Below are positions 37,770-47,968 of a stretch of DNA of 64,000 nucleotides, one piece after another; position 1 is the first letter of the stretch, and each line of letters begins with the position of its first letter. Source of the stretch: Cunninghamella blakesleeana (taxonomy: Eukaryota > Mucoromycota > Mucoromycetes > Mucorales > Cunninghamellaceae); NCBI GenBank assembly GCA_017871115.1, contig JAFCIZ010000007.1, forward strand, positions 1,178,001-1,242,000, given 5' to 3'. The notes beneath the pieces were generated by a model that was not told the origin of the DNA, ran no database searches, and saw only the letters and a list, made by a program, of their open reading frames with translations. The position numbers and the translations under genes were made by a program.

Positions 37770-37947
37770 TTTTTATCAATAATATTTCAATTATTATGTT
37801 GATTGACTGAAAAAGAGAGAAGGATAACTAAAAAAGTTAAAAAAAGTTAAATTTTGACTTTTTAAATGTCAGTCCAATTTTTTTTATATTTATTCGCAGC
37901 AAATTTAGTTTAAACTTTTTCAGTTTATTTTTTTCTCTTCTATAAAT

Positions 37948-39438
37948 ATGTCAAGATTATTGTCGCTCTGGAAGAATAAACAAACAATTGGACCTTTTTT
38001 AAAAGGGAATCTTCAATTATCAACATCGCTAGAATATCGATATTTAGTCAACCCAATTACAGGGCAAAATTATTCAACACCGTTACAAGATACTACATTA
38101 GAGCAGGTAAAAGAAGCAGTGGAATATGGCAGGAATGCACAAAAGGAATGGAATTCACTTTCAAATTCGAGCCGTAGAGAAGGAATAATAGAATTGGCAA
38201 GGAAAATTGAAGATGAAAAATACGATTTAGCACAATTGGAAATAATACAAACCGGAAAGCCTTGGAAAGATGCACTTGGCGAGATAGAAGAATCTATAGA
38301 ATGTTTACGCTTTTTTGCTAGTTATGTAGACAAATCTCGAGAAGGTAAATCTATTATTGGTTATAATGCTCATTGTACTACAGTAAAAGAACCTATTGGA
38401 TTATGTGGATTAATTACTTCTTTTAATTACCCTTTCATGTTGACTAGTTGGAAGCTTGGACCTAGTTTAGCAACTGGTAATAGTGTATTAATTAAACCGG
38501 CTCCTCAAACTCCTTTAACTTCTTTAGCGTTGGCTGATTTAGCAAAAGAGATATTGCCTGAAAATCTAATACAAGTATTGCCTGGTGATATATTAATTGG
38601 TAAAACTATTGTAGATCAAGTTGATAAGGTAAGTTTTACTGGGTCAACACCTGCAGGTCAAGCAATCATGAAGCAAGCTAGTCAACGTCTTCAACCGTTA
38701 ACTTTAGAATGTGGAGGCAAAAACACAGCCATTATTGATAAAGATGTGTCTGATGATCTCGAATCTATTGTTTATCATATCTCTCAAGGTGCTTTTAGTA
38801 ATGCTGGGCAAAATTGCTGTGCTATTTCTAAAGTCTTAGTACATGAATCCATATATAATGATTTTATTCAATTACTAAAAACTGAAATAAAAAAATGGAA
38901 ACCAGTTACTCAACAAAGATCAAACATGCCAGATTTTACTTCAAAAGATAATAATGATAATTATTATTATTGTCCACTTATTGATGAATATCAATATACA
39001 CGAGTTCAAAGTTATTTAACAAATCAGCTTTCTTTCCAAGCTGACAATATTAGTAACGGTAGTAACGCTCAAAATGGCTATTTTATACCGCCTACAGTTT
39101 ATATTAATGTGAATGATGACGATCGTTTAGCTAAAGAGGAAATATTTGGCCCTATTTTAAGTGTGTTGAAACCTTTTGTAACCATTGAGGAAGCTATTGA
39201 ACGCGTAAACATTTCTAATTTTGGTTTAGCAGCTGGTGTTTTTTCTAATAAATATTCTAATGCTTATTCCATTGCTTCACAATTACGTACTGGTATTGTC
39301 TGGATAAATACTTATAATTATATCCCTCCATTTGCTCCATTTGGTGGTCGTCAATTATCTGGCTATGGGAAAGATTTAGGCCAGGAAGCTTTAGATGAAT
39401 TCACATTCACAAAAACAATTTTACATGAATTAAAATAA
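37948..39438 (+). CDS. Aldehyde dehydrogenase (betaine/aminoaldehyde dehydrogenase-like)
   Basis: NAD(P)-dependent aldehyde dehydrogenase, single exon, 496 residues, the normal family length. Catalytic residues: the Asn in SFNYPF (about residue 160), Glu254 in LECGGKN, and Cys290 in AGQNCCAI. KPAPQTPLTSLALADLAKE and VDKVSFTGSTPAGQAIMKQA are the nucleotide-binding parts; EEIFGPILSVL and PFAPFGGRQLSGYGKDLG are the C-terminal signatures. The pattern NAGQNCC with PFGGRQLSGYGKDLG resembles betaine-aldehyde or 4-aminobutyraldehyde dehydrogenases, but the substrate is inferred. No clear presequence or C-terminal peroxisomal signal (ends HELK). Its 3' end is only 73 bases from the convergent ULP1 stop. 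Confidence 0.92.
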   Translation: MSRLLSLWKNKQTIGPFLKGNLQLSTSLEYRYLVNPITGQNYSTPLQDTTLEQVKEAVEYGRNAQKEWNSLSNSSRREGIIELARKIEDEKYDLAQLEIIQTGKPWKDALGEIEESIECLRFFASYVDKSREGKSIIGYNAHCTTVKEPIGLCGLITSFNYPFMLTSWKLGPSLATGNSVLIKPAPQTPLTSLALADLAKEILPENLIQVLPGDILIGKTIVDQVDKVSFTGSTPAGQAIMKQASQRLQPLTLECGGKNTAIIDKDVSDDLESIVYHISQGAFSNAGQNCCAISKVLVHESIYNDFIQLLKTEIKKWKPVTQQRSNMPDFTSKDNNDNYYYCPLIDEYQYTRVQSYLTNQLSFQADNISNGSNAQNGYFIPPTVYINVNDDDRLAKEEIFGPILSVLKPFVTIEEAIERVNISNFGLAAGVFSNKYSNAYSIASQLRTGIVWINTYNYIPPFAPFGGRQLSGYGKDLGQEALDEFTFTKTILHELK

Positions 39439-39511
39439 TTAAACAAAAATATAATAAAATTTATTTATTTATTTCGATCAACTGCTTTATCAAAACTATA
39501 TACAATATATA

Positions 39512-40744
39512 CTAAACACTTAGTTTATTTCTCTTGATATCTAATGCCATTCGTCTACGTATAGCTGTCATATCTTTTTGTGAAAAGTCAAATGGGTGAT
39601 TTCTTGATAATCGCTCAGCAAACATGCAAGTAAAAACACCACAGTCCGACATGTTTTGTTGTTGAGGTATGTTAGATGGTGTTGCACTAATCCAATTTGT
39701 TTTATCAAATGGTCTTTTCTTTTTATCCATGTGCTCCATTTCAAGATAATCAAAAAGTAACTATGAGAATAAAATAAATAAATAAATATCAGTACATATT
39801 TGTAAAATTATATATAACATATTGATGCAATAATAGTACCTGAATAGTAGAATCGTGATTTCCGTTTAGAGAATCGTATACTGCTACAGTTTTTTTTGTC
39901 ATGTCAATTACACCAAGTGTCCAATGATAAGAGTAATTAATAGGAATTAGTAATAGTTCTTTATCAAAAATATCAACTTTTTTCGTCCATCGGCGAACTT
40001 TATCATAGCCTTGATCACGTAATGTAGAGCAAAAAAAAGTGTTAAAACAATAGATAGAGGATAAGCTACTCGAAGATTGTTCATTGGATCGTTTTGTCAA
40101 TAATTCCATATAAAAATTAATAATTTCGTCGTTTAACCATGTTTCTGGATATAGTTTATGTATGTCTTTATATTCCACTACTGCTGTTTTAGATTGCGAT
40201 ACAATCCCAGTTTGATGCGTTTTAAATATATTGTCTACAATTTCATTTTCTTCTTCTGTTAATTGTTCAACTCCATCAGTTTTCGGGATATTAGTTGCTT
40301 CCAGTAGTTTTTCAAAATCTTCACCAAAGAGCGGATGAGTTAGGGTCTATAATAGAAGTAGGTAAGAATTTGTTCTTTTACTTGTGTTATTATTATTTAA
40401 TCAAAGGTTATTTATATTTATTTATATCTTACATCATAGGTGTTATTGATCAAAAGTTTATTGTGTATCAATTGGTCTTTTAATGACAATATAGACTGTG
40501 ATATAATCTTAGATTTATGTAATGTAGTTTTATTCAGATCAAGTGATTCTAAACGTGAAAGTAAGTTATCGACATCGGCTGAATTTGTACCACAAACTAT
40601 TGAATTGTCTTTATTGTTCTCTTGTACATTATTTATAAAAGTAATAGAATTGTTATAAATGTCTTTTTTATTATTTATTAATGTTGTATTTATCATTCTT
40701 AAGGAGTGTTCTTTTGCTGGCCTGTCCAACGGTCTTTGATACAT
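39512..40744 (-). CDS. ULP1: ULP1-type SUMO protease
   Basis: C48 cysteine protease that matures SUMO and removes it from conjugates. Exons 40744-40433, 40346-39840 and 39760-39512 give 355 residues. The N-terminal ~130 residues are polar. The protease domain starts around TWLNDEIINFYMELLTKRSN, and IYCFNTFFCSTLRDQGYDKV with RRWTKKVDIFDKELLLIPIN follow. The catalytic set is present: His (~244) in YSYHWTLGVID, Asp in AVYDSLNG, Gln307 and Cys313 in QQQNMSDCGVFTC. W in HWTLGV lies at the SUMO Gly-Gly tunnel. Family length is usually greater, but the catalytic domain is complete. A nuclear or pore-associated location is inferred. Confidence 0.92.
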
Positions 40745-40784
40745 GTTATTGATTAATAGAATTTCATTTAGATCTGTTTGAAAT

Positions 40785-40787
40785 GTA

Positions 40788-40828
<41 letters not shown>
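40785..40828. repeat. (TA)n microsatellite upstream of ULP1
   Basis: AT dinucleotide run about 45 bases upstream of the ULP1 start codon. Confidence 0.9.
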
Positions 40829-40831
<3 letters not shown>

Positions 40832-40989
40832 TGTTATTGTTTCAAAAAATGATTAATGTGAAGAGTATCTTGTAAGCTAGCGCTTGAATTAATGTACTTA
40901 ATGAGAAACTAAGGGATATAGATTGTATTTTAATATGCGCAGCTGGATATGTTAGAGCACACATTATTATAAGCCACAATCGGACACTA

Positions 40990-41096
40990 AAATAAATGAT
41001 TATGATCTGAGAATGAAATAATTCTTAATCACTACTTTATCAATTTGCCTGTAGTGACTTGTTATAATTTTCATTATTTTTTTGATAAACTTTAAT
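40990..41096 (-). mobile_element. LINE 3' UTR relic, first part
   Basis: Matches the LINE 3' UTR block (GATCTGAGAATGAAATAATTC, less the last base, then TTTATCAATTTGCCTGTAGTG and TTTCATTATTTTTTTGATAA) seen at 25924-26330 and in 32460-32830. The relic stops at 41096 and resumes near 41500. Confidence 0.7.
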
Positions 41097-41222
41097 ATTT
41101 TAAAAAAAGAACTACTGCAGGGGGACACACACTTTTTATTTATAAATTTTACATTTTCTCAAATAAAAGGATAAATAATTCTTTGTACTTATTGTATCAG
41201 TAAATAACCTAGTAATAAGAAA

Positions 41223-41471
41223 ATGGCATTGATCGATGAACTGTTGAATGGAAAATTAGAACCACTCTTTCAAGACAGTATTGAAAATAATTGGGACTTA
41301 AAGTATGCTGCTGCTTCATGGGTAGACACATTGCAAGTAAATGGACTGTTTGAACCAGATTCAATTGAGGAAACAAGAAACTTTTTGCTTAATAAGTTTT
41401 CTTTAAGGACAAATGAAGTTGAAGTTTTTATGGATAAAGTTGATCTGGTGATGAATGGCCGGTTTGAGTAG
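41223..41471 (+). CDS. Small orphan protein, 82 residues
   Basis: Not recognised. An open frame starting at an ATG with sequence MALIDELLNGKLEPLFQDSI, then NNWDLKYAAASWVDTLQVNG and EETRNFLLNKF. Acidic, helical, soluble, no signal peptide. It lies between two halves of a LINE 3' UTR relic, replacing about 90 bases that other copies have there. It could be a host exon, a retrocopy or element cargo. Protein-like composition (balanced, few Lys/Asn homopolymers) argues it is not chance. Confidence 0.45.
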   Translation: MALIDELLNGKLEPLFQDSIENNWDLKYAAASWVDTLQVNGLFEPDSIEETRNFLLNKFSLRTNEVEVFMDKVDLVMNGRFE

Positions 41472-41499
41472 ATTTAAGATAAATAAATGTGAACATTTT

Positions 41500-41665
41500 T
41501 ATTTTAACCATGTTTTATTTCTAAACTACATATTCCCACTTATTAAATACAAAAAAATAAAAAATACCTATTCCTACTTATTTGAATTTTAGCCCTCTTA
41601 CCTGAATTTAATTTACTTATTTTTTTGCTATAAATCATTGATAGACTTTGAATTCAGCTTATCAA
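41500..41665 (-). mobile_element. LINE 3' UTR relic, second part
   Basis: Continues the relic of 40990-41096: TTTTATTTCTAAACTACATA, TTAGCCCTCTTACCTGA and TTTTTTTGCTATAAATCA match 26225-26310. Confidence 0.7.
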
Positions 41666-41671
41666 AGTTTA

Positions 41672-42030
41672 CACACACCTATAGTAATAAATGATTGTAT
41701 TTATCACCGTTCTTCTTAATGAGAGTGGACCCGGCGTCCCTTCTGCGGGTAATTTCAAGGAATTGTTTAATGCCCAAAACCTTAGACGTGCTGAACTAAA
41801 TTTATTTAATTTTTTTTTTATAAAACAACATTGACTAAAAAGTTAATTTATTTTTTTTATATTTAGCATAAAAGTCAAAAAATGATGGCTTAATATTGGT
41901 GATTTTTTGATTATGCGTAACGATTTTATTTTAAATTATCTACTTTCAAGGTTTAGATTCAGGGCAAACGAATTTAACTTGTTGAGTATCCTTTTCCCAT
42001 TTGGAATATTTAAGACCGTTTTCGTTACGA
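41672..42030. other. Spacer before the second LINE
   Basis: Holds a short GC-rich island (41725-41765, GTGGACCCGGCGTCCCTTCT and on) that stands out in this AT-rich DNA but matches nothing I recognise. No gene seen. Confidence 0.4.
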
Positions 42031-42197
42031 GCTTTTTTTTTTTTTTTGTATTTAAAAACAACACTGCATTACTGTGTAATGCTTGTTGTGTTTTCTTTAT
42101 TAGGCGAATTATAAACTCCGGTTAACAAATAAATAAAACAAAAACAAACAAAAACAAACAAAAACTAGCTATATTTTCTTTTTTTTTTTTTTTTCTC

Positions 42198-43785
42198 ATG
42201 GCTCTTTCGAAGAAAAATATCACTAATACGGTGGAGTCTGGTAACCAACCTCCAACTCTTTCCACATCTCTATCTAGCTATTCAACAATAGTCAAAAATT
42301 CACTTAACACTTTTCAGTCAAAAGAATGTACGATCCAAACGAAATTATGGATTACGTCTCGCACGAAAGGTGCTTTATTATTTGATGTTTCTAGCTTGAG
42401 TGATTCTTTAGCTCAGCAATGGTTTATGAAACAAATAAAAGATCAAACAGACGCAGTTTTTGGTATACGTTTCCAAAAACGAAATAAGATAAGACACATC
42501 GAAGTTTATACAAAAAAGACAGCAACTCACAACCTTTTGACAGAAGGTCTTACTTTTTCTACTGCCATCGCCAAACATACAGTTATTCCTAGTTTAGCTT
42601 TAGATGATGACAGTACTATTTTACGTGTTTCTATTACAAATTTACCAATGGAAGAGAATAATGAATTAATCGAAGGCATTACTCAAAGTTTTCAACCATA
42701 TGGAGAGGTATTAAATGTTCAACTTTATAAGGATAATAATACTGATTACTTTATGGGAACAGGTATGGTTACTCTTAAAGTAGACTGTACTGGTGTTTCA
42801 ACTGATCTCACTCCTTTAACTCACGTTATTCATTACAAAAATAGCGGAGAAAGCTTTTACGCTGCCTGGGCAAACATGCCAACTTGGTGCCGCTTCTGTC
42901 ATAAAGAAGGACACACTAAGTATCAATGTCCAAAGTCATTGGCAAGCATGATATGCTTTAATTGCCATAATATGGGTCATAGGGCTGTTTCATGCCCTCA
43001 AAAGGATATCAAACGTCAGAGGAAAACTCACCTCGATTTAGAAAACCCTGATAAAAACGGACAAACGAGAGATAAATCTTCTCCTCAAAATATAGTTCAT
43101 AATAAATTCGAAGAAAACAAAAAAGAAAACAAAAAAAACAAGAAAAATGAAAATGAAAAAAAAAAAAAATGATGAAAATGAGGAAAATGAAAACGAAAAT
43201 AATAATAATAATAAATTCAAAAATAGGACTCAATCATCTAATACTTATGGTGTCTTTCAAAACATATCAGATGATGATTCGATCACATATACACAGATTC
43301 AATTAGAATCTGATGATCAAATGTCTCAAGGAGATGTCATAGCTAATAAGTCTTCAGAAATTTATACTGATAACGATAGTACTAATACAGAAGACGTTTT
43401 ATGGGAAGATTATATAGAGGATAACATCCATTCAGTTAAAGATGATATGAAAGAAAATATGAAGGAAGATACGAATGATGATAAACACCCATCGGAAATT
43501 GTTTATTCATCTTCACAGGAAGTAACTCCAACCATTCCGGATTCGATAATGAATTCACCCAGTATCACACCTCGAAAAAATCCTAATATTCCTAGTAATC
43601 ATAGGAAAGGAGTTATCACACATCTAAAGGCTCCTAAAAAGAGCACTTTAAAGAAAACAAACGTACAAAAGAATAGCATCACCAAGAATTTGAATAGTAA
43701 GACTACATGCTCATTATCTACAAATGCAGCTAAAAGACTTACTATTCTCCCTCCTAATCCTAATATTGTCAACCATGCAGAGTAA
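42198..43785 (+). pseudogene. LINE ORF1 (gag-like, CCHC knuckles), frameshifted
   Basis: Nucleic-acid-binding ORF1. The N-terminal half contains an RRM-like region (LRVSITNLPMEENNELIEGI, QPYGEVLNVQLYKDN), then two zinc knuckles, CRFCHKEGHTKYQC and CFNCHNMGHRAVSC. The frame is lost at an A14 run (43156-43169). The rest, a Ser/Asn/Asp-rich tail, continues in the +1 frame to the stop at 43783-43785. Either a slippage mutation or frame recovery by slippage. Confidence 0.85.
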
Positions 43786-46700
43786 ATCAATACTTTGTAA
43801 TATTTCTTCTCTAAACTGCAATAGTTTAGTGAAATCCGCCTCATTAAAACAACAATCATCCTATTTACGCTATCTACGACTTAACAAACCTTCAATATAT
43901 ATTTTCCAAGATACACGCACAAATAATGATCAAATTACAAACATTAATCAAAAATTACAATATAAACACTCTTTATGGAATTCCTATTGTGGAATTATTT
44001 CCTTTTCAAATGATTTCTCATTTTCTTCTATTGATACATCTAATTTAGATAGAATCCTTCTAACCAAAGTTTTTCATCCTAATCACTTCTACGAACCTTT
44101 TTTCATTCTTAACATCTATGCACCTCCTACACCTAAACCTCGTAAAATTTTTTCAAATCTCTTTTATTGTTACTCACCCAATTAGAAAGAGATAAAATAA
44201 TTAGCTTTTCACGTCTTATTATGGCAGGAGATTTTAATTATTCACTTCAATCTAATTCACCAAGTCATAATAATAATACAGAGTGGATCGCTTTTCTTGA
44301 CACACACTTTTATAATACTATGGAATTTAATCATAATCAATTCATTCCTACATATCAAAGAAACAATGCGATATTTTCTACAATTGACTATATATATTTT
44401 AGTAAACTTCTTTCTATGACTTTACAATCCACAGACATTAACAAACTAAAAAATAATTGGTCGGATCACTCCATGCTAACTACATCCTTTAGTGTCGGTC
44501 AACCGCCTACCGGTCCTGGATTATGGCGTGCCAACCAATTATACCTTGGCCATAATGATTTTACTGAATCTTTAGAATATTGCATAAACAACTTGTTAAA
44601 CAATAAAAGGAACAGACAAATCTCTAATGTCGTTTTATGGGACAATATTAAACACAAAGTTAAACAGAAAGCCAAATCATATGAACATAAATATACATCA
44701 TGGAGAACGAATACACTGAAATTTTACCAGAGTAAACGTAATCGAATTCTAAGAAGTAGACCTTCTGTTGCCCTAAGGCAACAAATATTACCTTCAATTG
44801 ACAACATGATACATAACTTACAACAAGAAATAGTAGAACTTGCAGCTTTAAAATCAGGTATTAATTGGAGGGAAAAAAGTGAATCTTCAACAAAATTTTT
44901 AAAAAAATTCACCAGGAAAAAACCACACAACAATACATATCCTCTCTTCAAGAAGACTCAGAATCAGTTACTGTTGTAGATATTATTGATAAAAAACGTA
45001 TAACACACGATTTCTATCATAACCTTTATACACCTACACATGTAGAAGATGATCTTATTGACAAGTTCTTACAGGAAGCACAATGTTCCACTAATATAAA
45101 TGAAGAAGATAAAGCGGCCCTATTAAAACCAATTACCATGGATGAATTAATAACTCAAGCCAAACGTGCACCAAAAAAAAGTAGTCCTGGTGATGACGGC
45201 CTCAGCTATCCTTTCCTTTTGTTCCTTTTTAATATACCATCGCTTCACCCTATCATTCTGGACATTTATAATAATGCTTTTCTAGGTCAAATTCCTGCTT
45301 CGTGGAAATCTATCAGAGTTCGTTTGTTACCAAAAAAGGAAACCTAAATTCATTAAAAAATTGGAGACCTATATCCTTGATAAACTGCGATGCAAAAATT
45401 TTCTCTAGGATCATAGCCAAACGAATGGGATCAATAATGAATAAAATAATTAACCCATATCAAACAGGTTTTTTACCACGACGCTTTATAGCCGAAAATG
45501 GAATTGCCCTTAAAATGATCTTAGAACAAGCACAATATAAAAAATATAGAGGAGTTGGTGTACTACTCGATCAAGAAAAGGCGTATGATCGTGTCCATCC
45601 TCGATACCTTGAAAAAGTACTACTTTCTTTTCATTTTCCAAAGGTGTTCATAAATTGTATTATTTCCTTGTTTTTCCATAACAATGTTCAAATTAATGTT
45701 AATGGTTTCTTTACAGATAATATTCAACAAAGAAGAGGACTTCGACAAGGTGACCCTTTATCGCCTTTACTATTTAACCTGGCTCTGGAACCTTTCTTAC
45801 TACATATTCTTCATAATGAAAACCTTAATGGTTATTCTTACCCTGTAATAAAACAACCTTTCATCCATCCCGCAGGAACTTCTAATACAGTAATGAATAA
45901 ACTCAAGTGTATGGCGTATGCTGATGATGTTTGTATTTTTCTAAATTCCACTAATGAGTGGTTAATCCTCCAGAACACTATGAATAGTTATGCCCTGGTC
46001 TCCAACGCACAATTCAATGTCCACAAAACAGAACTATTTTCTCTTGATGGTTCTCTTGACAATGAATGGAACCAATTAAAAATATCCAACAATATTCCAA
46101 AGTATCATAATAAATATTCATCTACTCCCTTCCGTTATCTTGGCTTCCACATGTGTTATACAAATACCCAGAAGAAAATATACCTACATACTCTGCTACA
46201 GAACATCCAAAAACAGATTGGAATATATTCACAGAGAAATATATCCGTAAAAGGTAGAGTTACTGTCCTAAACAGTCTAATACTCTCCAAACTATGGTAT
46301 TGTTTACGTTTATTAGTAGCCCCACAATGGTTTTTTAAAAAAATACAATCTCTAATAAGCAAATATGTTTGGCAAGACAAATACCCTAGATTATCCTTTC
46401 ATCAAATGTGCCAACCTCTATCTTATGGCGGCCTTAAAGTATTAAATCCTCTAGTTCAAAGGCAGTTTCTACAAATAAGGTGGCTAAAAAACATCCTTGA
46501 CCCTAAACAAAATCCTTCATTTGCATATGATCTATTTATTCATCACCTGTCCTTAATAAATAATCAAACAAATAATCCATATGCCACACTTATGTTCCCT
46601 TCTTATAGACTTGGTCCTTTGTCCTACAAAGATCATATAGCTTCAGTTATTTTTGCTAATTATGATTCCTTTTCTGTATCACTAGACTTCAACTCTATAT

Positions 46701-47554
46701 CCATAGCTACATGCTTATCGTTTCCATTACATGTACTCTTTGACAAAATCCCTGAAGACTATTGGTTACTGAAACCAGTCCATAAAACTATACCTGGTAG
46801 CTTTTTCTTTAAATATGACCAAAATGGTCCTTGCCTGCGAATAAAAGTACCCAGCGAATACAGCCACCTTCCAAAGTTATGTAAAAGACTATATCGTGAT
46901 ATCTTTAGTAAGAAAATCTCTTTCAAACCATACGTTAGAAATTTAATTGCAGACGCTACTATACCGTATGGTACCATTGATTATACCCCGTTCTGCCAAC
47001 AATGGCTAAATCAAACAAAAATTTCAGATATTTCTTCCAAAGAATACCGATATGCCTATTATGGAATTAAAAATAATATGCCTCTGTTTAAGCCCAGTAT
47101 CATTTTAAAACTATGGAATGCCAATATACCACCTAACGCAAGGACAGTTTGGTATAAAATCATTACAAAAAAGATACCCACTGGACAGACTATACATAGA
47201 ATAAAACCGGAAGTGTCACCTTTATGTATATTATGTAATGAAATAGAAGATATATCACACTTTTTCTTCAGTTGTCCCTTTAAAAAATGCATATGGAATG
47301 ATATATTATCCATCCACTTTCCTTTATTCCTGTTTAAAACAATTCCTTTTGAAGATTTCGTACTTTACCTAAAACCAATAGAAAAATCACAACTGGAACC
47401 AAGATCATTCACTCTATGTGGAATTATACTATATTATATATGGCTAGCACATTGGCAATATAAGCTTAATTCTACTCCTTTCTCTCATTATACCATTGTC
47501 AAAAATATACTCCATTCCATAACAACCTTCCTACGTCCATTCGATAAATTTTAA
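43775..47554 (+). pseudogene. LINE ORF2 (endonuclease, reverse transcriptase, zf-RVT), frameshifted
   Basis: Starts at an ATG overlapping the ORF1 stop by 11 bases. The APE endonuclease (SSLNCNS, FILNIYAPPT, MAGDFNYSLQ, STIDYIYFS, NWSDHSML) is broken by a frameshift near 44180. Another shift lies near 44890-44930 and a third near 45345. RT follows: NWRPISLINCDAKIFSRII, NPYQTGFLPRRF, LLDQEKAYDRVHPRYL, QRRGLRQGDPLSPLLFNLAL, MAYADDVCIFL. The zf-RVT is SPLCILCNEIEDISHFFFSC. At least three frameshifts make this copy inactive. No RNase H domain recognised. Confidence 0.9.
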
Positions 47555-47968
47555 ACATATATAGATTAATTACAAAGAAATATAAAGTTATTTATATACG
47601 ATTATATATATAAAGATAACTATATAAAAAGAAAAAGAGAAAAAATATATATAATTTTATTTTATTTTTACTTTAATCTTATATATACGCTCCTTAGTTG
47701 TTTTGTCTTCGAATCCCGCCCCTCAATAAGACACAGGATTCTTAATTCTTATTAAAAAAAAAATAATTTCAAATTTACTTTTAATCCCAAATAAATTTTA
47801 TTATTTTATAAGTCAAAAAAAAAAAAAAAAATATTTTCTTTTTTCTTTTTTTCTTTTCCAAGTTCTTTGACAAGTTTATATAATTCTTTTTCTTTTTCAA
47901 AAATGAAGATCTTCAATCAGCTATATTAAATGTACAAAAGATAATTAAACATAGATTGTACATTACTG

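Larger units (their letters stand above)
42030..47835 (+). mobile_element. Near full-length LINE, ORFs frameshifted
   Basis: APE-type non-LTR retrotransposon. The 5' UTR (from about 42030) contains the block TTACTGTGTAATGCTTGTTG and ACTAGCTATATTTTC, also found reversed at 60498-60625. ORF1 and ORF2 overlap at 43775-43785. The 3' UTR ends in the conserved tail (TTCGAATCCCGCCCCTCA...ACACAGGATTC) and a poly-A at 47817-47835. The 5' border is approximate. Confidence 0.85.

Noticed and set aside
41725..41765. GC-rich island as a possible rRNA or SINE fragment
   Set aside because: Too short and no match that I can recognise.
43009..43233. Minus-strand Phe/Ile-rich open frames opposite LINE ORF1
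   Set aside because: Low-complexity shadows of Lys/Asn/Glu-rich coding sequence.
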